NCBI GenBank assembly: GCA_963513935.1
Contig: OY740770.1
Span: forward strand, 91,776,301 to 91,840,300
Origin: Aphrophora alni
Taxonomy: Eukaryota > Arthropoda > Insecta > Hemiptera > Aphrophoridae
Direction of reading: 5' to 3'
Length of the DNA stretch: 64,000 nucleotides
The position numbers were made by a program, and so were the translations under genes. Within the stretch, counting starts at the first letter, position 1. Each line of letters opens with the position of its first letter. This document shows, in pieces, positions 11,331 through 22,357 of the stretch. The notes under the pieces are model-generated. The model saw only the letters and a program-made list of their open reading frames with translations. It was not told the DNA's origin and searched no databases.

Positions 11331-12827
11331 TGTAATACCTAAAAATGGTAGTATTGAATTGAATATTTAAAGTAACCGAGAAACGTTAAAATTGAAAGGG
11401 AGGGAAGACTTTAGAAGTCAAAAAGATGACTCAAAGTACGTATTAAAATAAGGGAATATCAAATTTAAATATAGATTTCCAAAGGACTAATGTGATGTAT
11501 AAAATGTTAGTTATAATTTGTGATAATATTTTGGTAGTGTTTGTTATAAAAAATATAGACGAATCTTGTTGTCAGGCAAAATAATTTGAACAGTGTCTGT
11601 GGCTATGCGAGAATAATTCTTGTGAACGGCGAGATTATGAGATGCAACGGTAAAAGGAAGTGAAAGAAAAACCATGCGGTTCTCAGTCTTAGACAGAGGT
11701 TTGATATGGTAGGACGTGTTAACAAAATAGAGAAACTTTTATAAAAATGTAGAGAAGACGTTGAAAAACAATCTAAGTAGAAGGTTTAAGGTGATCAATC
11801 GTATTTTGTGTATATAAACTTTCAATAAAATGTAGTGAAAACGTTTCTCAGTCTTAGTGGAACGTTTAAGGCGATCAGACGTGTTTTCTGTTAAAAGAGA
11901 TTTTTAAAGTGTAGTGAAACGTCAAAAAACAGTTTTAAGATCAATAATCTTGATCTAAATAGTAAGTATACTAAACAAAAAATGTGAACAATTAATTTAA
12001 AAGGTGAACTCTGTAAAGTGTGCAAAGAAAATAATTTTGCACGTGGTCGAGATGGTTGGACCGTTTGAATCGCGAGTTCGAGTTATGAACTAAGTCATAA
12101 AAGTGTTTAAGTGAAACGATAAACTATAATACAAACAGTTATTTGACATGTGAATAACAATAAACTTTGTATAGCGGTAAACTGAACAGATCATGTTCAT
12201 GTCGGAACTGAAAACGATAGGAGCTTGCCACACTACAGTAACTATTTTCTGGAATGCGAGACATATCAATAAGGAATTGTGCTTTTAAATAATGAAACGT
12301 GACTGGTATACACGTTAAGACTATTCTTATAAAAAACTTATTTTAATATAATGAAATAACATGTGAATTTTTAATTATATATTTAGATTGAAAGGTTGAA
12401 GTATAATAATTTGAGACTATGGTCTATAATGTAAAACCGAGAGTAGTAAAGTAAAATTTTTCATCTTTTTTAATAATTAAACTATTGATAGCTAATCTAA
12501 TTTGAGAAATAAAATAATTAATTAAGTAAATAACATTAAAGAAAACTCAACCATTTAAATTCACTTTGATTAATTAGAAAATGTTAAGATGCCTTAAACT
12601 AAGACTATGAATATTAAAATTAATTACAGATAACTGATAAAAATTTATGTAAATGTACTAATCTTTGTTTTCAATAAACCATGTTAAGTTTCAGCACAAA
12701 CAAGATTTCTTTATTTCACCAGAAAGACCACTGAAAAGTACACTTTTAAAAGAACTTGCGACCCTGAGCTATTTTTAACGATTTAATAATTAACTTCTCT
12801 TTTTCAAAATTGGTAAGCTAAGCTACC
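11331..12827 (+). repeat. LTR, family A, sense orientation
   Basis: Begins TGTAATACCTAAAAATGG and ends AAATTGGTAAGCTAAGCTAC next to a primer site. Start, the ATATTTAAAGTAACC block and the 3' block TTGCGACCCTGAG recur in reverse at 40644-39326; the 3' block also recurs at 61.7-62.9 kb. Termini lack a clear inverted TG..CA pair, so the exact 3' edge may be off by a few bases. Confidence 0.65.
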
Positions 12828-12835
12828 TGGCGCCC
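12828..12835 (+). other. Primer-binding site, tRNA-Lys type
   Basis: TGGCGCCC is complementary to a tRNA 3' end GGGCGCCA, as in tRNA-Lys. It lies immediately after the LTR end. No gag or pol follows in sense orientation. Confidence 0.6.
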
Positions 12836-13099
12836 ATTGTCGAGCAAATTATTCTCTTCTCTTTTAAAAAATAAAATAAATTCAAACCCCCTTGATTTCA
12901 ATTCTTACAAGGTTAGGATAAAGAAGATTTTATGTTTAAACTTTTCAATGGTGTATTTATACTTTTATTAATTTATTTTGATTATTTCCTATGATATTAA
13001 TTTTATACTGAATATTGCAGAAATCTAGCTGCCAAATGTAATATACACTATAATGTTCTATGTGGTTTTACATGATAAGTATTTTTATTTTTAGGGTGG

Positions 13100-14430
13100 G
13101 TTGAGGATTATTTAGTCCTCTCTTCTCCCCAACCCCATCAAACATATTATATTCACCATACATTAGACTACATTACAAATCACAAAAAAACTAACTTCAA
13201 ACAAGAAATAGTCAACAATTTAAACAACAAAATAATTTTTATATGTGAGCACTGTAGTTTGAATAACAAAATTATCAACAAAAATAGACCATAATTTTAA
13301 TTTAAAAACTATAATGTAGAAAATAAATATCATAATTAAAGACAAAATAAAATAATCATTGAAAATTATAGAACATTATTGATATATATTAAATTATAAT
13401 AAAAAAATATGAATAATAAGTTTAACAAATAAAAACAGTAGGCTACACACACACACTAAGGTATTTTTTCTGATTAATTAACATAAATATCTATCATTCA
13501 TGCAAATAATTTATCATATTATACCTCAAAAACAGGATGTATCCCCAATCATGCTCAATAAAACTGATTTTGACAGTTAAAAATTTTGTACTACAATTAC
13601 ATAATATTCTTAAAACTGTTTATTTCATATATTCAAAATTCATCAAATACTGATTTTTTATTTCAAAATGACTAATTCTGAAACTCACCGTTTTAACGGG
13701 TTCACGAATTGTGACATCAGACCGAAGTCATAGTCTACTTTCACAAACTCTTTCAAAACAGCAAAGCTTGATTCTACTTTACAAAATCCTTGCATGTTAA
13801 GTGTACCGGTATTCTAATTTTTTCCAAAATTTGTCAAATACAGTTCTCATACACCGATATTTCCATTGTAGTACTTAAATTATATTCAAATAAACTATTT
13901 TGTTTGACAATTTTTAATATTTACAAACATAAATTAATACCATTTTATATGTTTTTTTATAGTATTTACAAAAGTTCTATTTTAACCAAATTTATTCAAT
14001 TTCTATTTTTATAAAATTATTCTTTTCTTGATATTTATACTGAAACATTACAGGCATCACCATCTTTTCTTTAATATATTTATTCCTACTACCCCCCTCT
14101 TTACTTTTAATATCATTATTTATTGTCTCCCATTATTTTTTACTTTATTTTCAAAAAATATTTATTTAAAAAAAATCAGCTCTCATACTTACTCTATTCA
14201 ATTTTACAGTTTCATTGGAAGGTTAATTATTTATTTATTTTAACTGAATTTGATTAATTACAAACATTTCTTTGGACAATACTTACTCATTATTTACCCA
14301 TTATTACTCATTATTTATTTGTTATTAGCCTCTTTTTCATTTACTTAAAAAAAAAAGGAAAACTTCTTAATTTTCTTTCATAAAAACAAAATCATTATAA
14401 AACTTCATAACCAAAGTACATAATTACAAT
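13100..14430. other. G-depleted stretch without genes
   Basis: The + strand uses A, T and C but very little G, as in 33.9-39 kb, where the coding strand of an LTR element is the minus strand. I see no intact frame, so this may be internal remnant of an antisense element. Confidence 0.3.
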
Positions 14431-14460
14431 TTTTTGATAAAATATTTATTAGACCTATGT

Positions 14461-14505
14461 TCTCTGATGTACATTTCGGTAACCAAGTTACCATCATCGG
14501 AGAGA
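14461..14505 (-). ncRNA. Hammerhead-ribozyme-like motif of the PLE
   Basis: On the minus strand: stem I UCUCU/AGAGA (5 bp); core CCGAUGA (C in place of U4); one extra U; stem II GGUAAC/GUUACC; GAA; self-complementary AUGUACAU as stem III; C17. One core substitution may weaken it. Confidence 0.6.
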
Positions 14506-14696
14506 TCTGAAATAATATTAACAAAATATACAATTTTTAAAACTAAACTGCCATATTCGCCCCGGTTTCCTTACTTTAGGTGGTTGGCCTGTCAAAGTAG
14601 AACCACATCAACGACCTAGGTGAAAGCGGTTAACAGTACTTATCCCTTTCCTTGGGAATACCCGGAGGTTGGAAATGGCAATTGCGACACAAATAA

Positions 14697-16075
14697 TTTA
14701 CAGATAACAATATATCTTAAAACTACTTTAACCCTAGAAGTGTTACGAGTCGTAATATGCAACTCATTTCCCCTTCTGTGAAGTGCTAGTCGTAATATGC
14801 GACTCATTTACAGTCGTCCAGTGCATACTATATATATGTTTATTATTACGTGTTTTAGATTGTTCAAATTTGGTACTAATCGAAGGTAGAAAGTTCACAC
14901 TTCATTTTGATTGTAAAATCAATGGTCATAGTCGATATGACTTTTAGAGATAATATACTGGCTGAAAGTTTTGTTACCAACTGTAAACAGCTGTCTCTCA
15001 GCTGAGTTCCATTCTTGTTGTTGAGACTGTGTACAAGCATAGTTTAGTTTATCTTTTGTGCTGTGTTGTAAAATAACCTAAAAAGTATATTTATATAAAT
15101 GTGTGATCCTTGTAATTCAAGCAATATTCTTGAAATTTTACGAGGAGAAATTTCTGATTGTGAAAGTGATATATTGGCCGTGGACGACGATATGTGTCAT
15201 TTGACGATTTTTCTTCTGAAAGCGATGATGATTATGCTCCCGATGTTGAAGAACTGAATTTTGAAATTGATAGAGAATTTGAAACGTAAAATAATGAATG
15301 TATCCGACCGAAATGGATTTGAGTGTATCCACCAGAACCTGAGGAAACTAACTCAAAGTGAGAATTTACCATTTTTTATCCGTGTACATAGTAACTTATT
15401 TGTGTTATATTATATTTTGTTTTGTAAATAAGTTGTTATAAATTTATGTTTTCGTGTTTACAATGAAACAATGCACATTTTGTATATTTCAGTTAAATTT
15501 TTTATTTTTTATTTTTGATGTCTGTGCTGTCACTGAAAATAAACTAAAAAAATTTTCAAAATAAATTTCTTTATTAGTCACAAAGGATCAACTAATAAAT
15601 AAATGTAAGCCATTATTTAATTGCATGAAAATATACTTTAGAATATTCTGAGTAAAATGATATATAACACTTTATGTTTAGTGTGTATGGTAAAATTAGA
15701 GTAATGTTTTGAAAAACGCATGTAATATGCACTAACACTGCTTAGCACTTGGGGATATTACCATAGCACTTCTAGGGTTAAATATAAAACATAACATGTG
15801 CATTATAACAAAAATATTGTGAATCGAAAAACATGACATGACTAAATGATATTATTAATCCATACAAAAAAAGAAAAAATCAATTAAAAATTAAAATTGC
15901 AGATAACAATATAAATATCTTAAAACTATTTCAAATTGAAACATAACATGCACATTATAAAAAAAAATATATAGTGAATCGAAAAGCCTAACATGAATAA
16001 ATGATATTGATAATCCATAAAAATATGTTGCTGTACAAATAAATGAATTAAAAATTCAATTAAAAAAAATGAAAT
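14697..16075. repeat. Partial tandem duplication in PLE 3' region, first copy split by piggyBac
   Basis: Unit 1 (14697-14731 plus 15782-15900) and unit 2 (15901-16060) share CAGATAACAATAT, TCTTAAAACTA, ACATAACATG.GCATTATAA, GTGAATCGAAAA and AATGATATT in order. The TTAA insertion sits within unit 1. Confidence 0.65.
14732..15777 (+). mobile_element. Non-autonomous piggyBac-like element inside the PLE
   Basis: A 1046-bp element between TTAA at 14728-14731 and 15778-15781, with inverted ends CCCTAGAAGTG and CACTTCTAGGG. Two subterminal copies of AGTCGTAATATGC.ACTCATT lie near the left end. A frame from 15101 (MCDPCNSSNILEILRGEISD) and, after a frame change, SSESDDDYAPDVEE resembles the acidic start of piggyBac transposases. 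The catalytic part is missing. Confidence 0.8.
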
Positions 16076-16120
16076 GAAATTGAAAAACAAAATATTCAAC
16101 GACTAATTAATATCAAGACT

Positions 16121-16459
16121 TTACCTAGGTTTCAACAAAGAGAATAAACATGAATTAGGAATAGGGCCCTTATCTAAGTTAAGTAATAAGTCACTATCAG
16201 TTTTAGCAATGAAAATGTTTTTATAGCTATTTAGTAACTTATTAGATATTACACTCTTAACCATATTCACATTTTGTATTCCCAATTCATCGTTCGTTAG
16301 CAGTAAATGTTCGGCCACACTAGATTTCTCTGCCCTATTGTACTTAATATGAGTTACATGTTCTTTAAATCTGGTTACGATTTTTCTCTTTGTTTTGCCT
16401 TGATACACCTTTTCACAATCGTTACAACTAACTTCATAAATACTGGACTTCTCCAACAT
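16121..16459 (-). CDS. PLE GIY-YIG endonuclease fragment
   Basis: A 112-codon frame with SIYEVSCNDCEKVYQGKTKR and then IVTRFKEHV. This is the PLE form of the GIY-YIG nuclease: a Cys pair (CNDC) between the two half-motifs, then an Arg/His stretch on the following helix. 'YQG' replaces the usual 'YIG'. In PLEs this domain nicks the target DNA for priming. The frame follows the RT part at 16518-16781 after a frameshift, so the ORF is broken. Confidence 0.75.
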   Translation of the reverse strand: MLEKSSIYEVSCNDCEKVYQGKTKRKIVTRFKEHVTHIKYNRAEKSSVAEHLLLTNDELGIQNVNMVKSVISNKLLNSYKNIFIAKTDSDLLLNLDKGPIPNSCLFSLLKPR

Positions 16460-16517
16460 CAGAATTTATCTTTAGGATTACCTAATAAATTTTGAAGATT
16501 GTTATGACTTTTATACA

Positions 16518-16781
16518 CTATTTTGATGTCAAGATTATTAAAGATGGAGCCCAAACCGTTGGTGAGGGCAGAATCAAAGGGTAACTACAATATCTGACTT
16601 TACTTTTTACTGGTTGAAGAGTCGTAGAATTTATTCTGTCATTCTTTAATCTCGGTTTCCTTAAAATGTTGTCAACTACTTTAGGTTCAAAACCATTAAA
16701 TACAGCTGTTTCCTTAATTTGATTCATTTCTTTAAAAAAACGAGTTTTAGTTATAGTTACTTTATTGGCTCTGTCTATCAA
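16518..16781 (-). pseudogene. PLE reverse-transcriptase C-terminal fragment
   Basis: An 87-codon frame beginning LIDRA-like (MIDRANKVTITKTRFFKEM) and including NGFEPKVVDNILRKPRL. This matches the PLE region 'LINRA....FF.EI..IK..L..NGYP...ID..L' between the RT palm and GIY-YIG. It is cut off from the endonuclease frame. Confidence 0.65.
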
Positions 16782-17405
16782 GCTATTAAAAGCTGCTAAT
16801 TTGTGTTTGGAACAATGGTTTGAATTGCTAAGTATAAACCTATTTCTGTTAGTTCTTTTCTGTATATATCAAATTCAATGTTTTGATAATTTAAGATTAA
16901 AGACAACTTGTGCTTTTAATTAAGACTGATAAAACTTATAAAAAAAGTTTAACAATAGCCATTTAGTTTAATTTGATCTCTGAAATTAATGTTGTTATTC
17001 ATTAATACAAATAAGTGTTAATATTAAATATACAGAATATTCTAACTAAACTTTTTTTCATTTCATACAATGTTAAATTTTATTTTATTATGCAGTTATG
17101 ATTTTTTAGTACTACAGAAGAGAAGATATAGTTACATCAGAATGTGTATTTATTAAAAGAAAGTCAAGTAGCAGTATATATATTAAATGTTTCATAATCA
17201 AAATTAAAAGTTAAAAGGGGTTTATTTGAATCAATTAAATAACATATGTTTAAGTAAAATTAAAATCTTTCCTAATTATGCTATAAGTATGTTTCGCCTT
17301 TGTCAATCAAACATTTTCTCGTAAATTTAACCTAATAGGCTTAAATTTTACACAAACCTATCATGTTAGATAAATTAAAATAATTTCTTTGAATATTGCT
17401 TCTAG

Positions 17406-17641
17406 TATACTCCATACAAAGTTGGTAGCAAGCGTTCTAAAGCTGAGGTTGCGAGACAGTTAGGTCTCGAAGAATCGGCTATTAGTATACTTAAAGGGAC
17501 ACAGTTCATAGCCTTAGAACCTTTGATCAATGAAAACATTCCTGGTTTAGAAAACATGCAAGAAGTGGAATCTGGTATTGTTCACATTACTGCTGACATT
17601 ATAAGCAAAGATATGGATGTTTTGAATATGATTCGTAAAAT
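17406..17641 (+). CDS. SRBD1: SRBD1 exon, Tex helix-turn-helix region
   Basis: Acceptor TTGCTTCTAG, donor AT/GTAAGT, ending in phase 2. It begins YTPYKVGSKRSKAEVARQLG, the Tex 'YLPYKPKRRTRATIAREKG' segment, and continues into a helical region ending DMDVLNMIRK. A perfect 22-bp hairpin lies 58 bp past the donor (see repeats). Confidence 0.94.
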
Positions 17642-17698
17642 GTAAGTAGATATTCATCACAATTTATGTTTTATGCCATACCGACTATTGTTATAAAT

Positions 17699-17751
17699 TA
17701 ATATAATAGGAAACTTACCTTAATATAATAGGTAAGTTTCCTATTATATTA
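17699..17751. repeat. Perfect 22-bp hairpin next to an SRBD1 donor site
   Basis: Arms 17699-17720 and 17730-17751 are exact reverse complements (core AGGAAACTTACCT) with a 9-nt spacer TAATATAAT. Confidence 0.95.
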
Positions 17752-18752
17752 GATATTCATATCGTAGAGTTCTTTAAATTTTATACTCAGTTTGAATTGT
17801 ATTTGTTTTTGACATTGTGTAAGCATTATTGTGATTTCTCTCATGGATATTTTGGCTCTCTAGACTCTGAAATGTCCATTTCAAACAAAACAGATCTTAT
17901 CCATTGAAACAATTTACCCATATAAGTCTATTAGTAATAGTTCTAGCTGTGGCAATTGTTGTCCAGTGTTTTTGAAATTTTTGTATCTAGCCTTTCCTTT
18001 TTGTTTCGTTGATCAAAGTTTTGTATTCAGAAAGAATGGTCTTAACATATAAAAAAAGATTTATGCTAAAACATGTAATTTTTACTGTGTAATTAATCAC
18101 CAAATGTAAACAAAATCTGTAATAATTGTTCTGGAAGTCAGAATTTTAATTGGATTTAAGTCATATTTGGCACATAATTTAAATTTTACAGTTCATTCAA
18201 TATGCTTATTATTTAGTTTTGTCCTTATTTATATTCTGTATACAACATTATATTTTAATATAAATGACATATTATTGTAAACAGTAATTTCTGATATAAA
18301 ATTCAGCTATATTTTTGATAGAAAGATAACTATGGTATTGTTATTTTAATGAAACATTTCTTTAAAAATATATAACTGGTAAAATTTCATAATAGTTAAG
18401 AAAAAACATGTTATTATAATTCCTTTTTATCTAATAATCTGAAACGTGGAATAAAATAATATAATTTACGACCCATCCATAACATCACATATACTTATTT
18501 ATTATTTAAGAATAAAATTAGTAATGGTAAATAATTCATTAATAAACAAAAATCCATATTTATAACACTTTTTCATGCACTGATTTCATCTTTTGTTCAT
18601 CCTTGATTAAAATTCATATCAAGATCAGTTCCAATATAACTAAAATTTAGTACCTTTTAAGAGTTTATATTAAACGTTGAGCTTGACTTATGAGAAAAAC
18701 TATACAGTATAACAAACACACAGAACACAATTCTCATAAAAAATACGGCTAA

Positions 18753-18797
18753 GTATCAGACGCGTTTCAACGACAAGGTCGTCCTCTTCAGTGATAC
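18753..18797 (-). ncRNA. Hammerhead-ribozyme-like motif, all core bases present
   Basis: Minus strand: stem I GUAUCA/UGAUAC (6 perfect pairs), core CUGAAGA, one extra G, stem II with ACGAC/GUCGU, GAA, self-complementary ACGCGU as stem III, C17. The very short palindromic stem III is the PLE type, which is thought to act as a dimer. Confidence 0.75.
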
Positions 18798-18853
18798 ACC
18801 AGCTACACCATCCAAACCACAACTGAGATGTGGTTTGGTTGGTGAAGCTGGTC

Positions 18854-18897
18854 TATCACTGAAGAGGACGACCTTGTCGTTGAAACACCTCTGATAC
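18854..18897 (+). ncRNA. Mirror hammerhead-like motif in the other arm
   Basis: Stem I UAUCA/UGAUA, core CUGAAGA, the same stem II and GAA. Stem III is ACACCU, no longer self-complementary, so probably weaker than its partner. Confidence 0.55.
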
Positions 18898-19206
18898 TTA
18901 GGCGTATTTTTTATGAGAATTGTGTTCTGTGTGTTTGTTATACTTTTAAGAGTTCCTAAGTAAGTATAGGAAGATCAAAAACAGGATATCCTGGATGAAA
19001 CATTATAAGAAAAAAGAAAAGGTTAACATTTTTTAAAATAGTAATGGTTGAAACACCAATTGAATAAGATTGCAGTGTATAGACAATTTTTGAAAAAGAA
19101 TAAATTCACACAACAAGGCAGGAAGTTGTTGTCGCATTACAAATAAGTAAACAAATTATCACAAATAAAATCATTGTAGTAAATAAATCTGTTTATGTAA
19201 GTCAAC

Positions 19207-19208
<2 letters not shown>

Positions 19209-19250
<42 letters not shown>
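19209..19250. repeat. (TA)n microsatellite
   Basis: About 20 TA units without interruption. Confidence 0.95.
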
Positions 19251-19252
<2 letters not shown>

Positions 19253-20098
19253 CCTTATATCACAAATTCTAAAGCTCCAATTGTGCACATTTCATCGTCA
19301 TCAACCTAGAATTCAACAACAGAACTGTTTTATCCAAATAATAATTAATAACACTTCAGTAATCTACATTTTAATTTTAACATAGTCATAAACTCTTTGT
19401 AGTCATTCAAGTAAAATATGTGCCCCACAATGAAGTTATAATTCATCCTGACTTTGAATGACTAAACATTTTTGATATCAGCATCATCAGCTGATTCATG
19501 TATTGTAAACATTCATATATATACATACCTCATTTATATTTTGTTCATGTTTTGTTAGTTTTTAATTTTATAAATATTGTTTAGAAAATGTATCACATAT
19601 TTTATTTCAGTTTTCATTTATTAAAATAAATAGCTCTTTTAATTTTAACACAAGATTACATTAACTAGCCGGCCCAAGAAAAGTTGCAAAAGCCGACCTG
19701 AGATATAAATTGCATCAATCACTCACTAACACTTTGCATACCTTTGAAAAACTGTAAAATATGAGATTATGCTCTTTTTTGTTTTGAAAATTTTGTCTTT
19801 CCTCTTAAAGTTTTTCCTTGATTTATTAGCTATGAAGGTGTTAAAAATTTAAAAAACTGTTTTTGTCTATTTTTTCTCTAAAAATGTCAAACATATCAGG
19901 TTTGCAGTTGTATGTTGCAAACACATGTATTACCTCATATGATATGGAGGTTACCAATATTTTTCCGTAAATAGCTATTTAATTGGCCTTTTAAGCTGAC
20001 AAATAGAATATATAATTATAAATATGCACTTTTATACACTTTATTATCTGGCTTACTTTGTAAAAAAATGGGGAGATAAAACATTAATTATTTTCACT

Positions 20099-20985
20099 AG
20101 TACTAATGTAAAGCCATACCCAGCACATCCACATTCCATTCCATGCCAGTCCCAACACATCACGTCATTAAAACCACATTCCTGCATTAAATTGGCTCAT
20201 TAACCACATTTTTGCATATAAATTATCTAATTGACCACATTCTTGCATATAAATTAGCTAATTGACCACATTCCTGCATATTAATTAGCACATTCCATAT
20301 TCTCAGACATATGAGTCACGCATATTATTTCCACATTCTAATGATTAGCATATTCTCAGACATTAGAGTCATCATACTTCCGCATTCATACATTCCTAGA
20401 CATATGATTCATGGATATAATTTCTGCATTGGGGAGTATTTCCAACATATTGATTACAGTCATTTCCACATTCCAGAGACAAGAGGTCATTGTTTTGTTT
20501 GTTTTGATTATTATACTGTACACACACATTCCAGAGAGACAAGGTCATTACCTCATTCTTTGTTTATGAATGGTTGTGATGTAGTGTTGTTTATGTTTTG
20601 ATTGTCATGTTTGTTTTGATTATTATACTGTACACATTCCAGACATAGTAGACAAGGAGGGAGGGGGTTAGGTTAGGTTAGGGGTCATTACCTCATTCCA
20701 GACATAAACAGAGAATAGACAGACAGACAGTGGAGTTTTTCCATAGTACAGTTACTGTCACATGTTTATGATAGTGAAAAAGAGATGTAATAACCTATAT
20801 ACTTATGTTTAATTTATGAGCACGACTTATGAAGGTCATAAATACAGGTTAAAGTCACAGATACCTGGTTATTATAAGTCTTAGGAGGTCTCTAGTAGGC
20901 TGTGTGTTTGTTTCCCTTCACCTAGGATAAAGTTGTTAGAAATGACGTTGTTGATTTTCTCGTGGTATTCATAGACTCTACTCTA
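20099..20985 (+). repeat. Left terminal inverted repeat
   Basis: Reverse complement of 25535-26388. Internally rich in short repeats built on CACATTCCAG, CATATGA and TTAGCTAATTGACCACATT. It contains (GGTTA)3 at about 20667-20682, not seen in the right copy. Confidence 0.85.
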
Positions 20986-21100
20986 TACTATTTATCAACT
21001 CCTGATAAAAATAGATAGTTATTTTAACAAGTTTAAACATGTCTGTTTTTTTAATAATCTGTGTTAGATAATTAACATCACCTTTATTTTATGTTCAGTA

Positions 21101-22357
21101 TGAGTATTGATCAGATGGATAGCGATATTAAAAGATTGTTGAAAAATGAAAATATTGTTCTTGAAATAAATAGGCTTCGTAAAAACATAGATCTTTGACA
21201 CGTGATATTATGGACTCTCAAGAACTACTAGAAAAACAGTTTGAACCTTTAAAACAAATTGTCGGAGATGTTAACAGTAAGAAAATCGATGAACCGATAA
21301 TAGATGATTTGAAAGATATAAATGTGAGAAAGCCGACTAAACATAGATTAGAATTAGATTCAGAAGATGAAGAGATTAAAGCGTTGGACCCGGAGAGCAT
21401 TGGTTTAGCACCTGAAAAAAGATTTATGTACCACCCACCCCAAGGTTAAAAATGTAAGAGACTTGAAAATACAAGTTTAGACCAATACACTGATTATGAA
21501 GACACAGGTAGAAGCGAAACAAGAAAACGGGCTACCAATTACACGAGCCCGGTATGGAAGAGGGACGAGAAGAAGAAGAAGAAGAACAAGGAGGAGCAAG
21601 GGGAGAAAATGAGGAATTTGATATGGTAATAGAAACTGAAAGAATATTGAAAAGTCCTAATTTTTTCGAATCAGCGGATATGGGTGAAGAGTTAATGAAA
21701 TCAACGGAAGGAAGAAAAAGTATAACGAGTTATATAAATGAGACTTTTACCGGTCCGATATCTAAACTATATTTTACAAAATTAATTAATGGAGGTAAGA
21801 AAATTGATAAAACGTTTGGTATTCGTGTAGACGGTAATATTTGGAAGTTGGGTGATAAAGTTCTTTAAAGTTGATTTAGATAAAGATGATATGATAATTA
21901 ATGATAAGCGATATATGGGTACATCGGGATTATACGAGTTAATTATTATGAACGATCCTGATCCTTTTATATAAATATACAGAAAAAGATTTAGGGGTCT
22001 ATGGAGATATTTTGAAGGAAACAAATGTGCATAGACATAATAATAATTCTGCAATTGGAAAAATAAAATTTAGTAGAAGTAAGAAATATAAAATGATTAT
22101 AGCGCGATTAGTTGAGGAAGAAAAAAAAGGTCAAGGAATACAACTAAAATCGAAAAAAAATTAAATTTGATAATACGAATATGGAATATTCAAACGTTAA
22201 GCCTCAATATGTTTATTGGGATAATCCAAATGAGTTATGCAAAAGATTGAAGTTGTTATTTGCTTCTCAAGAGTCCGGTAATACAGGTCATACGAATGAG
22301 ATTAATTCTATACTCGAAGAATTGGTTGAAGCAGGTTTCATATTAAAAAAAGAATAA
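21101..22357 (+). pseudogene. Polinton-like gene 1: conserved mobile-element protein (DUF8207-like), frameshifted
   Basis: Starts MSIDQMDSDIKRLL at 21101, shifts frame near 21195 (LEKQFEPLKQIVGDV), and continues through FGIRVDGNIWKLGDK, KRYMGTSGLYELI, YTEKDLGVYGDILKETNVHR and a C-terminal block VYWDNPNELCKRLKLLFASQ followed by GNTGHTNEINSILEELVEAG. I recognise this pattern from many arthropod genome entries attached to virus-like elements; the DUF8207 label is from memory. Function unknown. A Glu-rich low-complexity stretch lies at 21560-21620. Its TAA overlaps the next ATG by one base (TAATG), typical of compact viral gene layouts. At least three frame changes break it. No joined product is given. 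Confidence 0.65.

Larger units (their letters stand above)
14434..16860 (-). mobile_element. Penelope-like element (PLE), 5'-truncated, antisense to SRBD1
   Basis: Reading right to left: a reverse-transcriptase C-terminal region, a GIY-YIG endonuclease, an untranslated part with a partial tandem duplication interrupted by a piggyBac-like element, then a hammerhead-like motif at 14461-14505. This order fits PLEs, whose ORF ends in GIY-YIG and whose terminal repeats carry hammerhead ribozymes. The RT catalytic palm is not present. Confidence 0.75.
11184..17405 (+). other. SRBD1 intron, 6.2 kb
   Basis: Contains a sense LTR (11331-12827) followed by a G-poor stretch, and an antisense Penelope-like element interrupted by a piggyBac-like insertion. 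From 16870 to 17400 I see nothing but AT-rich sequence. Confidence 0.85.
18707..18943. mobile_element. 237-bp palindromic element, PLE-derived
   Basis: Nearly the whole unit is one inverted repeat: outer arms 18707-18796 and 18854-18943 match with few differences, and the loop itself folds (CCAGCTACACC / GGTGAAGCTGG). Both arms encode a hammerhead-like motif, pointing to PLE terminal repeats in head-to-head arrangement. Confidence 0.8.

Noticed and set aside
20311..20601. 96-codon frame in the Polinton left repeat (and its mirror near 25898)
   Set aside because: Built from short repeated CACATTCC-type units and present in mirror form in the other inverted repeat; no protein-like composition.
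20667..20682. Telomeric or subtelomeric location
   Set aside because: Only three GGTTA units inside a transposable element, in the middle of a gene intron.
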